A stretch of DNA of 64,000 nt from Archegozetes longisetosus (Eukaryota; Arthropoda; Arachnida; Sarcoptiformes; Trhypochthoniidae): NCBI GenBank assembly GCA_018873245.2, contig JAEMBT020000003.1:588001-652000 (forward strand). Direction: 5' to 3'. The translations under genes and the position numbers were made by a program. Positions within the stretch are counted from its first letter, which is position 1. Each line of letters opens with the position of its first letter. The notes under the pieces were generated by a model. The model made no database searches, was not told where the DNA came from, and saw only the letters and a list, made by a program, of their open reading frames with translations. Shown piece after piece: positions 12,163 to 23,694 of the stretch.

Positions 12163-13196
12163 AAATATAAAGATATCAACTAAAAGTATCAACTAATCAT
12201 AAACTTATGTGATAAAACACTGTCTGTATGTGCTATTACTAGAATTAGAAACTGAGTTTACGAACATACAATTTCACGTGTAATTCGTCAGACGTTTTTA
12301 TCTTAGTAGACTTTAAAATTTGATCACCTATTAGGTGATGGTTGACTATTTTCATCAATAAACTTTGAACTATATTACAATTCATTTGATTTGATTTACA
12401 GTCGACTAGTCATATGTATTCTACAGAAAAGGCTACATTAGTTACAACTCTCAGTTCCTAATTATAGTTGTGGTATGTTTCTATTCTGTACGTCCACTAC
12501 AGTAGCTCAAGATCTACGAATCGCTCAGCTTTAAGAGTAATATCGTTAGAATCAACACCGCCTACGAACCCAAATTAAGCTATTTTCATGTTGGAGGGCG
12601 GCAATTGGCCACTTCGGTAAATAAAAATCTATTCAAACCTTATCATCTCCTGCCTAAGATAAATATTTTATTTTACTATATAATATTTCGATTTGATAGG
12701 CTAAAGTTTACAGCCTTTTCAGCTGGTGACTTAATTTTTTAAATTCACATCAAAAATTCACATTATATGAACTGTAATAATCCAAAACTTCCTATTTATT
12801 CATAATTTATGAATCTGTAGCATCTGCAAACCACAACTAGTTAGTTATCCTTAAATTGAGGTATAAATAGAATTTCGATCATATCAATTTGTAGCTTGGG
12901 CTGAAGAATATTCTATGTCCTGCTCGCCACAAAGTATTGCAAATTAAAACCTCAATGATTTGGTAGTACTGTATCTGGTGTTTGAGGTGTTAACACATAT
13001 TTAAACTTACAAACTTAGAGCAGCTGTACTCACGCTAATGCTCGGCAATTTTCTGACTTTGGAACTCACGCTTTCTTCCATGCTGCGACCAACAATTTTA
13101 GTTTGTTAATTTTATAAGTAATTTGAATAATAATGAATTTTTCTCAGAGACTTATTTTTGCCTTATTTCAATTTAAATTAGAACTTAAATAAACTC
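12163..13196. other. Intergenic DNA downstream of the SLC17 gene
   Basis: Holds the presumed 3' UTR of the transporter and unassigned AT-rich DNA. A small palindrome (GATCACCTATTAGGTGATG, about 12321-12339) is the only structure noted. Confidence 0.45.
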
Positions 13197-13665
13197 ACGT
13201 AGAACTAGTGTTGGAAAATTTCTAGAAATTTTCTTTTGACGAGAAAGTTTCTAGAAATATTTCTATGGTCAAGAAATTTTCTTTTAATAAACCTCCCATA
13301 GAAATATATGAACGTCCTATTGAAATATAATGAACCTCGGATTCATCAAACGGAATAACATATCTTTACAGCTATTTTAAGGAATTTATGAATAAATAAC
13401 GCTTAAATGTATTAAAAATTAAGTTCGAAATTAAATTAAATTGTTTAAACTTAAGGATTAATAGTTGCATGCGTAATTCATATGTTTTATGAGTGGTTCA
13501 TATATTCCTATATGAGATTCACATACTTCAATGGGAGGTTCATGTATATCTATGTGAGGTTCATATATTATTATGGGAGGTTAATATATTTCTATGAGAG
13601 GTTCATTAAAAGAAAATTTCTCGATTTTTGATGAGAAATTTTCTTTTTACAACACTACGTAGATC
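13197..13665. mobile_element. Foldback-type element 1 (repeat-built inverted ends)
   Basis: The element spans about 13206-13656 and is flanked by near-identical 9-base direct repeats, ACGTAGAAC (13197-13205) and ACGTAGATC (13657-13665). The ends are long inverted repeats starting AGTGTTG and containing GAAATTTTCTTTTAAT. On the right side they pass into about six tandem copies of a ~20-base unit seen as TTCATATATTTCTATGGGAG (about 13470-13605); one copy survives on the left in inverse orientation. There is no coding capacity. The design matches Foldback (FB) elements, whose known target duplication is 9 bp. Confidence 0.75.
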
Positions 13666-14332
13666 CGATTGATTACTAATCAATTCAAATTTTATTAATC
13701 GTATGTTTAGAAAATAAAACGACTTAAAAGTTGAAAAATTTAAGTTTTATAAGCTCGCCGTTCGCCAACGAGGGTCTAAATTCGGTCATCGCACGACACT
13801 GACTAAGCGCACATTCAAAAGTTAGAAAATTGTTCATTCGGTGCCTTAAATAACTAATAGCTTCTATTGAAGTTTAAGCGCTTTATAAAAGTTAAGCTGA
13901 ATAATTGACGCAACAGTACTATTGATAATTGCTTAAAAACAAAGTTTCGCCCATTGACTTGAAATACTTTTATTATCAATTTTAGCTATGATTTGGTAAT
14001 ATCTATTATGAATAAAGTCTGAAACTATGAGCCATTCTAAACTTATTGAAAAATTATAGTCAATACAAAATATTCACTTTATCGAAACTTTCATTTTTAA
14101 AGCCTATGTGAAAATTCTAGTCAATATCTTTAATTTAACTTAAGTTGCGATAAAATTTTACAGTAAACCACGTTTTAACTATAAAGGCTTATATTGATAC
14201 CATAAAATAGTTCAATATTACGCTGCTCGACATACTTCAGTAATTTTTCCAATCACTCGATCATTTATTGCTTTGACATAGATAAAACAATTATTAGATT
14301 ATATTGAAAACTTAAGAGGATTACCCCAACTA

Positions 14333-14404
14333 GTCGTGATCGTATAGTGGTTAGTACCTTGCGTTGTGGCCGCAATAACCCAGGTTCGAATCCTGGTCAC
14401 GACA
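14333..14404 (+). tRNA. tRNA-His (anticodon GTG), copy 2
   Basis: Identical over all 72 nt to the copy at 9939-10010, with the same GTG anticodon and A73. Flanking bases differ; the 3' T5 run at 14408 is a shorter terminator than that of copy 1. The two genes lie on the same strand 4.4 kb apart. Confidence 0.97.
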
Positions 14405-14691
14405 TAGATTTTTGAAGATCTAAATTATTAATTTAGCAATTTAAAAAACTTTATCATATTTATATTCTCAATTATTACATAATCAGAAATTATTTTTTAT
14501 AAACGAGAAAAATCTAATAGTACAAAGGTTTTTAAAATTTTCTTGAATATAGCCAAAAAATATTTTTCATGTGCTATCCGTGAGAAACGTTAAATATGTT
14601 TTAAATTGATATAATGTATATTAATTTTGGAGAACCCATGATTTGTAATCAACACATCCTATTATTAGTTACCGTCTCAAACTATACTGAA

Positions 14692-15705
14692 ATGAAAGGT
14701 ATGTAAAGTCTTAATTAGTGCCATAATAAAAATTTATATTGAAATTGTTTTGCAGAATCAATTCTCATATGTTTATCTCTGATATCGGTTGTGACATCAA
14801 TCGAGAGCGAAGATTTAAAGCCTTGTACAATTCAGCCAATTTCAGAAATACACTGCTCAGGACCTGAAATCACAAACGAAATCCTAAAAAGTGTAGCGAA
14901 CAAGATTGGAATCGGAGAATACCATACATTTCTTCTGCATAACACAGAAGTGACTGAAATCGAAAAAAATCTATTCAGCAAGACAATTTTCGACTACATT
15001 CACATCGATAACAACCAGAAATTAGTTAAGATAGATTCTCATGCATTCATGCCATCGCCAGCGATTAAAAGTCTTATGATTTTGAATAATCCAAAACTTT
15101 CAGACAATAGTATCTTTGAATTGGCTCGAAACCTAAATCCGTCGGAAAATATCGGTTTTATTGGAAATGGAATTAAAGAAGTTCCAGCTAACGCTTTCAC
15201 AGCTAATCATTCGAATAGTAGATTGAAATATATTCTTCTAAACAATAATAAAATTCAGAAGATAGGAGCAGATGCTTTTGCAGGTCACCCAAACCTATTA
15301 CAGATAACGTTACATCATAACCATATTCAACACTTAGATAATAATAGTCTTAAACTCGATTACAGTCACAATGAAGCACATAATGGACTTGTATTTATAT
15401 TTTTAAATAGCAATAACTTAACAGCAGATAGTTTTTCGCCTAAAACTTTTGGTGACATTCAGCAGAACTCAATTTCGTTAGATTTGGAAAATAATCACTT
15501 GCATGAGCTGCCAGAAACTGTGTTTAAACCTTTTGTCGAGGTTTCTCGAAGTGTCGTTTATGTCTATAATAATGAGTTTACGTGTAATTGCAGCATGAAA
15601 TGGATTCTGGATAAGATTCCGTCCGAAAGAGTTCAAGGCCTCTATTGCGCTAACCTTCAGAAAAGTATTCACGGATTGACTCAAAAAGAGTTAGGATGTA
15701 ATTAA
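14692..15705 (+). CDS. Secreted LRR protein, paralogue A
   Basis: Exon 1 is only seven coding bases (14692..14698, ATGAAAG); a 57-base intron leads to exon 2 (14756..15705), giving 318 aa. The split places the signal peptide MKESILICLSLISVVTS in exon 2. The mature protein begins with a cysteine pair (LKPC ... SEIHC), then carries about six to eight leucine-rich repeats (for example YILLNNNKIQKIGADAF, QITLHHNHIQHLDNNSL, LDLENNHLHELPETVFKPF). It ends in a four-cysteine cap: CNCSMKWIL, GLYC and a final GCN. The arrangement is that of small secreted single-domain LRR proteins of arthropods, such as those annotated as non-catalytic subunits of Oplophorus luciferase; that link is family-level inference. 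Function is unknown; a binding or carrier role is likely. No intron interrupts the IKEVPANAF region, unlike copies B and D. Confidence 0.9.
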
Positions 15706-18205
15706 TTTTATAATAAAATAGAATTTACTTGAAATCTACAAATTTTCTTTATTTAGGTTTGTAATAGAACTTCATTTTAAATTGATGTCAAGCATTTTCT
15801 TCTGCTTGAAATATTACGATTGAGTTAGCCTTTCATGAATCTGTAAGAAAAGTTTTCTGTAAAATGTGTGCGCGTTTACCAATGCAATTGATCAATATTT
15901 TCAAATTTGTCGATCATAAACAAATATTGAAACAGTTAAGAGAAGTATATCGCGTTCGCGTGCTATACGAGTGTTCCAAAGAGTAAAAACAACTAATTTA
16001 AAAATCATGACAACAATGCTTTCGTTTCTGATCTATCAGATGGTCAGTAAAAGGTTTTACTTAGAATTTACTTTGAGCGCACAACTTGCTGTATATTGTT
16101 GCAAATAACGCTCATACTTCTTGTTTAGCTTCAGCCAGATTTTAAATTGTGTTCAAATTTAATATTGTCAAGCCTTTTGTTTTATTAGACAAGCGTAACC
16201 AAGTACTTAAACTTCACTAATCAAGTAAATGTATTAACATATAAGTTTGTATAAAGTTTACTTCAATAAAATAGAAAATCTGAAATGTGCAACTGAGTTC
16301 AATGGATAAAAACTTGATCTAATAGTAACATAACATCTTTTTGAGCTTAGACCTTATTTCATAAAAGTTGACAATCAGAGTAGTTCTTGTGATAATTAAA
16401 CAAAACATATTTCTTAAACTTATTTATCCTGTGCTTATATCTTGCAATCAAATTATTGATTAAAAGTTTATTAATCCTTATTAAGACCTCCACTACTCAT
16501 ATGTAAAGTTGAACCTATGATTGAATGGCATTTTTCTATCGTCTTTGCAATTAATGTTTTTCTAAACTACCAACCACTTTATTTTGATGTGAACTTTTAC
16601 CAAAGGTAGAATCAGTTTAGCAAAATGGCATTTTAACCGATGAGTTTAACCGAAAAGTTTAGTTTCTCTGCTTTCCTATTCTCAGTTTAGGTTTTAGAAA
16701 ATGACTCTATTTTTCAAATTTATGATGAAGAGCTCGAGTTTTTAGAATATAAGCTTCGAGTACGCACTTAATGTTTTAAGTAAAAAATATTTCACTATTG
16801 ATGTAATAAGTTCTGAAAGTTTATGAAACGATACACTGCAAATAGGAGTTGTTAAGCCAAATCAGTAAACATAAAAACTAAGTTTTACTCAACTGTTCAA
16901 AAGTGTGGTTAAATGTCTTTCATAACTCTACTAGTAAGTTATAAATTATATTTTTAATTTCGAAATTGAGCTCAAATACTCATGAAAATCGATCTAGAAA
17001 GCTCTCCAATGTGGCGTCAACGAGAGGAACGGTTCCTCTTCCTACCCAAAAGTAGTATGAAGTACGTAATACAAAGCGATAACCTTGAATCCCGAATATT
17101 GTTGATAATTATCTTTGAAAAAGCGTTACTTTGTTTTGATTAAAGTTTTGTCGATAAACATTATGTGATTTTTGTAGCAAAATTTGCTTTTGAACAGTTA
17201 TTATTTGAAAAGTTACGCTTCATAAGTACCACATTGGAAAACCGTAGCATTTAATCAGATCATTTTGGCCTTATCATTTTCTGTTGACTTGATGCCTAAG
17301 CTATTATTGTTTACGACATAGAAATCCATACTTTGTTTACTATGTTGCAAAATTTCTAACTTATTTTCATTATTTTCGACTTATATCTTGTTGAAAGTCA
17401 TTATGCATTAGTAGAGCTAATGCTTGAGTTTTAAAATTGAAAAATTTAAGTAATATGGGTGAGAAAATGATTAAAATATTGTACCCGTTTAACATGCAAG
17501 TCAATGGAGTCTTTGAAAAAAGTGTCGCTAAGCGCTTTGAAAGTTTATCTTGGTTAGTGGAAAAACCATTGATATCTGAATTTTCGATCACTTAAACTAC
17601 AATAATTAAGCTTCAATTTGATGTATCAATCGTATTATTTTGATCAGTATTTCACATTTTATATCAAATAAACAAAGTATGGATTTTTATGTCGTAAGGT
17701 ATATTTAAATCTGTAGGTTACTATCAGATTTTTTATTTTGCTTTGGTAAATATAAATCAACGAACAAAACCAGGAATGAAAAAATCAGTTGTTATTTTGA
17801 CCTCTTTTGGCCAAACTGACTTCTACGAAATTATCACCAATCTTACCAAACTGATGTGTAAATATATTAAAGAGAGCTCATGTTACGAGAATGACATGGT
17901 AATTTTCATACTAAAACACAGAGCTCCTATATAAGTATCAAATACAAGCGATAAAAATACTATCAAATCTCTTATTTTACCACTAATATGTTGATATTAG
18001 AGAAGAATCCATTTATTCTGCGCTCTTAAAAACAATTTATCATCAAATTTATCAATTAATCTAATCAATAATTTTGCTGAATCACTAATAGACATGAAAA
18101 CTCTGACATATGTTTAGAAAGAAAAGCATTTGAAAAGAGACAAGTACTATTATTGAAGAATAAACAATCAATTTTTTCTAAAAACTATCAGAAATAAAGA
18201 CAAAA
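15706..18205. other. Intergenic spacer between LRR copies A and B
   Basis: About 2.5 kb of AT-rich DNA. An AATAAAA just after the stop of copy A (near 15713) may be its poly(A) signal. Open frames near 17370 (-) and 17743 (+) lack family motifs. Confidence 0.45.
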
Positions 18206-19736
18206 ATGTTTTCAATCACAAAAATTATGTTAATAAGTTTTTTGATCAAACTAACCGACTGCACATTCAGACCAGAAGAGATCTATCCGTGTTACTATCA
18301 CCCGATCTCAGAAATACATTGTACGGGATCTGAAATCACAGATGAAGTACTGAAAAAAGTTGGATCAAAGTTAGGTACCGGACAGATACGGTTTATATCA
18401 ATCAGCGACACTGAGATCACTTCAATTCCTGCAAACTTAACTCAAGCTATTATTGAAAATATTTACATTGAACGCAATCTGAAGCTGACAAAAGTGAGTC
18501 CATTGGCTTTCATAACATCTCCGGCTATTACTAGTGTTGTCATCAGAAATAATCCACTATTAGCTGATCCAAATGTCTTGGAATTAGTCAAATATTTAGA
18601 TCCAGATGACACGATTGCTGTTTCTTACAATGCTATTAAGGTATTTGAAAAATGTTGAACAAATTTTAAAGTCTACATTTCTCGTCATTTATACCCTGTA
18701 TTGTTGCAAATCGCGATCATTTGCAAAACTTTCAGTTTTATATTTCCATTCTGTTAAAAAATCGAAATACTAGTAATATAGATTAATTAACTGCATGATT
18801 ATTGTTAATATTTGCCATACGCATAACAGTGTTAATTAGAGAAAAATTGAGTCAACTTCATTTCAAAACATTTTGATTTTATTCTGATAGTAAGCGATGA
18901 ATATTGTGAGTTTTATTTGTCTTATTGCTACACTAAAACTTACATCATTGCGAATGAAGCTCAGATTTAAATTGAATTCTAGCTATGTTTCTACTGTACT
19001 TGTGCTAAACTCTAAAATAAGTAGCAATAAACTTATTCTCAGGCCTAAGATAGAAGAGTTTTATAGACTAAGTTAAGGTAGACTCCATCTTATAACTCAA
19101 GCTTACGATGATTGTGATTCGCAACGAAAGTATACAATATTCCATTTTAGGACAGAAAATCATTTTGAAGTTTTAAAAATTGACTAACTTTTGATTCATG
19201 AATAATTGTATTAATAGGAAATACCGGCCAATGCATTTATGGTTCCAGAGTCGCATAAAAGTAAGCTAAAACATATTTATCTAAACAACAATAAGATCAC
19301 ATCAATCGGTGCGAACGCATTTTTGGGACACTCAAATCTGGCCTTAATATCACTAAACGACAATCACTTGACTCGTTTAGATAACGACAGTCTAAGCCTA
19401 ACACATTCTCACGAAGGAGTAGTCATGATATTCCTTAACAACAACACTCTAACTTCAAAAAGTTTTGCTTCTCACACTTTCGGTCAATTACAATTCAATA
19501 TAATTAAATTGGATTTAGAAAACAATGAATTTGTCGATTTTCCTCAGATTAAATTCAAACCTTTCTTGGATTTGAGAGGAAGTCAAGTATTTCTTTATAA
19601 CAATACTATTAACTGTGATTGTAGTATGAAATGGCTCTTAGATAGCAATTATGGCAGCAATGTTTTTGGCCTCTATTGTAATAATCTTGAAAAAAGTATT
19701 AATGGACTAACAGAAAAAGATATTGGATGTCATTGA
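18206..19736 (+). CDS. Secreted LRR protein, paralogue B
   Basis: Exons 18206..18640 and 19218..19736 join in phase 0 to give 317 aa. The signal peptide is MFSITKIMLISFLIKLTDC. The N-terminal cysteine pair (YPCYYHPISEIHC) and TDEVLKKVGSKLG match copy A closely. Repeats include HIYLNNNKITSIGANAF and LISLNDNHLTRLDNDSL. The cap is CDCSMKWLL, GLYC and a terminal GCH. The intron (577 bp) lies between the Lys and Glu codons of NAIK|EIPANAF. Unlike copies A, C, D and E, no seven-base first exon is needed: the ATG is contiguous with the leader, as if that intron had been lost. AATAAA at about 19783 may be the poly(A) signal. Confidence 0.9.
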
Positions 19737-20198
19737 GTAAGATATATCTATTAAAAGTTCTTTGCATTGTTAACAAAGCTTTGAATAAATTTTAGTTTTT
19801 ACAATCATTTATGACAACTAAATGATCAAGTTTTCTAAATTGCAAAACTTCAATGACCCTTGATTTTTTAAGTAGAAAGATAGTTTTTTGAAAACTTAAC
19901 TCATTGTTAATATTGTTTCCAAAAGTGATGATTAAAACTGTAAATAATTACTCAAGTTTTTTGTTTTTAACTAAGTTGAAAACTATCTATAAGTGGTAGC
20001 TTATCGAAAATTATTAAAATCCTAATTAATTAATGAGAAATAGTCAGTTGCCATTAAGGATACAATGTATTGATATTTATTTTCAAAGATATTATGAATC
20101 GTTTAACAATAAGCAACTTTAAAAGTTATCAAAATTTTGTTTGAGTTGTACTTTTTTCTAGACCTAAAGTCTATAAAATAATTAGACTTGAACGGAAA
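19737..20198. other. Intergenic spacer between LRR copies B and C
   Basis: 3' flank of copy B and 5' flank of copy C; nothing else recognised. Confidence 0.5.
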
Positions 20199-21427
20199 AT
20201 GTTTTGTAAGTAAATTGTTTAAAACTCATAAAGATAACAGTAGCAGACTTTAACTGAAGTTCGAGTTTTCACAAGATTTCTATGTAAATTTGTGTTCTCA
20301 GCCTTTCATACGATTTTCGGATTGGCTTTAGTCTCAGTAGCCACTAGTTTCGATCCCGAAAACATCAGTCCATGTCATTACGAAACAGTGTCAACAGTTC
20401 GATGTATCGGTCTGTCAATAGACGATCAGACAATCAAACAAATTGGCAAAGGGATGGCAAACGCAGAGTTCCGTCTACTAGTGATCCATAACAGCGCTAT
20501 CACTCATATACCAAACAACACTTTTGGAAATTCTGTTATAGAGAATATTCAAATAACAAATAACTCCAGACTAATAAGCATCGAATCGCACGCTTTCAAA
20601 AAGTCACCTGCTGTTCAAAATCTGACAATTAATTATAATCCGAAATTTTCTGACCATAATGTCTTTTCGTTGGCTAGATATTTGGAACCTTCAGATAGTA
20701 TCAGTTTAATAGGTACAAAGTCATCAAACTTCTCTTTCAATATGTCTACTGAACAAAAAATATATAAAGTACTAAGTAACCTATGAACTATTCAAATTTT
20801 TACAAGTTTTCTTTAAAATTGACACCAATCACTTGAAAAGATTTAACTTCTATTAAACAAAATTACAATTTTTCTATCCTATCCAAAGGCAATTCTTTGA
20901 CCGAAATCCCTACCGACGCTTTCAGATCACAAAATCCAGAGAAGAATACTCTACAAAGAATCCTCTTGAGCCATAACAATATCTCGAAAGTAGGTCAGTA
21001 CGCATTCCAAGGATTACCAAATCTGAAGCAAATAAGTCTCGACCACAACCACATCATATCAATAGCTGATTACGCATTTGAATTTGAAGTCACACAAGCT
21101 GGACATATAATGCTATCCTTAAGTAACAATGAGCTAAAGTCTCAAAGTTTTACAGTTCACTCATTCGGATCCCATGTATCGGTGACTATAGACTTAGAGC
21201 AGAACTTATTCACTGATTTACCAGAAGTTATATTTAAGCCTTTGTTGAGTAATAAGAAAAATACTATTTATTTATATAATAATAATTTTTCATGTGATTG
21301 TTCCATGAAATGGATTATTAGTAAACCTATTATTGAGAATATTTATGGAGTTTTCTGCCCAAACAAAATGTTGAGTATTTTTAGTTTGACTGAAAAAGAT
21401 TTTTCGTGCGATCAAAGCACTATTTAA
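20199..21427 (+). CDS. Secreted LRR protein, paralogue C
   Basis: Three exons: 20199..20205 (seven bases, ATGTTTT), 20302..20712 and 20889..21427, giving 318 aa. The leader becomes MFSFHTIFGLALVSVATS. The N-terminal pair is SPCHYETVSTVRC; repeats include RILLSHNNISKVGQYAFQG and ISLDHNHIISIADYAF; the cap is CDCSMKWII, GVFC and SCDQSTI. The second intron (20713-20888, phase 1, inside a Gly codon before NSLTEIPTDAF) sits ten bases upstream of the position used in copies B and D. If the first short exon is ignored the frame starts only at a GTG, which is why I favour the microexon. The stop codon lies inside a strong hairpin (see the separate entry). Confidence 0.88.
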
Positions 21428-21457
21428 TTCCTGTTTGTTTGAGCAACAGGAATTAAA
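21423..21457 (+). promoter_or_regulatory. Hairpin spanning the stop codon of LRR copy C
   Basis: A perfect 13-bp stem (TTTAATTCCTGTT with AACAGGAATTAAA) and a nine-base loop. The TAA stop at 21425-21427 is within the 5' arm. It could shape the 3' end of the transcript or be a small transposon footprint; no function is shown. Confidence 0.6.
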
Positions 21458-21945
21458 CATTTAAAAACATTTTGTTGGCTAAATAATTTGAAACTCCTCA
21501 TACATTCTCAACGGATTGTATTTTTGAACATTTCAATAAAGCAAAATCTCAAATTTTATTCACTATCAAAATGAAATTATCTTACCAATAATGAAAAAAT
21601 CAAATTTTTAAAAAATATCACATATTTTTGTTCAAAATTCTTTTAGAAGTTAGAAAATTATTATCAAACTATATAACTCATTAAAAAAAGCTAAATGTTA
21701 TATGAATACAAACCTATTAGCAAACGTTAAGCCAAATTTTGATATACAAAATCTCAACTATTTTAGTTAAGCCGGATCCACAGCAGCGCAACTTTCATGA
21801 GATGCAATGCGACGCAACGCAATCAGATCACCAACAAAATTTCATGAATTACTTTTTATACGATAAGCTGCGTGCAATCCTTATCCACAACATTAAGACA
21901 TCGCATTCAAATAATATCCAATAGAAACTTTAAAGTAGAAATATA
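21428..21945. other. Spacer between LRR copy C and the mariner
   Basis: Mostly AT-rich. A less AT-rich block at about 21773-21806 (GCCGGATCCACAGC...) has a partial inverted counterpart on the other side of the mariner near 23430-23447. Confidence 0.45.
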
Positions 21946-23206
21946 TAGTTCAGGTAGCGGATCAATTTATACTGATGGACTTTATAGTTTAATAACTAAT
22001 TTATTTATCATGTAATTTCAATTGTGCTTTTCAATATGAAGACCTTTATTATGATAGACTTTTCGACATCTTTTTGGCCAACTTTCCAAAGCTCGGTTGA
22101 TCATTTCTTGTGGGATTTTCTTCAACTCCTCTCGAATCGCCTTTTTAAGACCATTTATGGTCGTTATATTTCGACGCTTGAGAATTGTTTTCAGATAACC
22201 CCATAAGAAATAATCACACGGAGCGCAGTCAGGGCTATTGGGTAACCATTTTTCTGGGTGAACATAAGAAACCCCATTTCGTTCCAGAAAATCCAAGGTG
22301 ATTTTTGCGCGATGTGACGGAGCCGAGTCTTGATGAAAAACAAAATTCCCGTTAGGATATAATTTCTTCGCATCTTGCTTGATAAATGGTTTTAAAATTT
22401 TATCAATATAATATCTTGCATTTATCTTCGCTCCTGGCTCGACAAATCGTGCAGTGGTCACTCCATTGGCAGAAATTCCAATCCATACCATGACTCCTTG
22501 TGGATGTGATTGGTGAACTTATTGTTCACAGTTTTTGCGTGAAGAACTTCGACTTATATATTGAATTCGGCTTTTATTCTTACTCGTAATGAGGTAAAAC
22601 CATGCCTCATCGGTGGTGATGTAATTTCTCCATCTCTCTTGCCGAAGTCTCCTATAAAATGGCCATGAGTGTCGATATCTTTTCTTTATCATTTCTTCAC
22701 TTAAACGATGCCCAGTTGGTTTTTTCACGGACTTTAAATTTAATTTTTCCTTTAAAACTGTCCTGAGGTATCTTTTGGACACTTTAAAGTGGTTTGCCAT
22801 GAATTGTTGGATTCGGTTTTGTGGCCATTTTTCGAAGCTCCTCAAGTCGGGTTTTCGTGAATGAACATTTTGGTCCAGTTTTCTTCTTCAAGTTGGCTAG
22901 TATTGATGAATTTTCCTTACCATTTTTTATGTTAGATATATGAGCCATAGAAATACTGATTCCTTGCTTCTTCATGTGGTTCCTGATGACACTATGTGAC
23001 CACTTTAACTTTAAAAGACCACGAATTTCACCAATAATTTCGGGAGTGAATATTTTCTTTCCCATTTTAGTTAATTTTTTCAACAAACATGCTTTTAGGA
23101 TTATAGTATTAAAAGATTAACAAACATGAACTTCCTCTCTAAGAGTTCATTGAGATTTAACTTTCTAAAGTTCATCAGTATAAACAGATCCTCTACCTGT
23201 AAAGTA
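21946..23206 (-). mobile_element. Mariner-type transposon (IS630-Tc1-mariner, DD37D), inactive
   Basis: TA dinucleotides (21946-21947, 23205-23206) bound a 1257-base element. Its inverted ends are about 43-47 bp and share CAGGTAG, GGATC and TTTATACTGATG. The transposase runs on the minus strand from about 23086 to 22018. It has an N-terminal helix-turn-helix region (FTPEIIGEIRGLLKLKWSHS), the first catalytic Asp in TTDEAWFYL, the second in FHQDSAPSH and the third in DCAPCDYFLWG. There are 37 residues between the second and third Asp, hence DD37D (maT-like). Coding is broken by a frameshift near 22.80-22.84 kb and an in-frame TAA at 22519-22521, so it cannot make an intact enzyme. Confidence 0.92.
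22018..23086 (-). pseudogene. DD37D mariner transposase, broken
   Basis: The three catalytic Asp contexts and the WVWGYLK-like C-terminal signature (here YFLWGYLKTILKRRN) are still readable. One frame change and one stop codon interrupt it. The C-terminal part, from MVWIGISANGV to the stop near 22018, is intact for about 157 codons, so decay seems recent relative to the neighbouring relics. Confidence 0.9.
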
Positions 23207-23694
23207 TATAATGCATGTGATTTTGTTTACGTTTTTATTTTGATGTTGTCATTGTATTAAAACTATTTTTATTAGTTGTTATATCAAAATCGTCGCATAA
23301 AATTGGGGTAAGTTCATCTCCTTCTCAGGAGACGAGCGATGTCTCCTGAAGAAAAATCTCAAGGGACGCGCTTATCTGCAGTACGAACGATAATCGCAGA
23401 TTGACAATCATCATAGATTGCAAGCGACGCTGCGGATCCAGCATTACGCTTATTAGTGAATAAGTGTCATTCGCAAATAACTTGATAAGTTATTTTAGTT
23501 TCAGATAGTTTTTAATAAATAAAATTTATTGGACTCTAGAGAAGAGACAACAATGTAGAGAGTGATTAGTCTAGTGATTACATAAGAAACGATTTTCACA
23601 TTATTGCATGCGATATATAAACACGGTTCAGAGCACATGTAATAGTATAAACAATTAGACAATACTGATAGGAATTTATGAATAAATAACTTAA
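23207..23694. other. Spacer between the mariner and LRR copy D
   Basis: Contains a GC-richer block at about 23320-23455 with a short hairpin (CAGGAGAC at 23326-23333, GTCTCCTG at 23341-23348). Otherwise nothing recognised. Confidence 0.45.

Noticed and set aside
20292..20786. GTG-initiated version of LRR copy C, ending at the first stop
   Set aside because: The spliced microexon model gives an ATG, a proper leader and full domain, and agrees with the paralogues.
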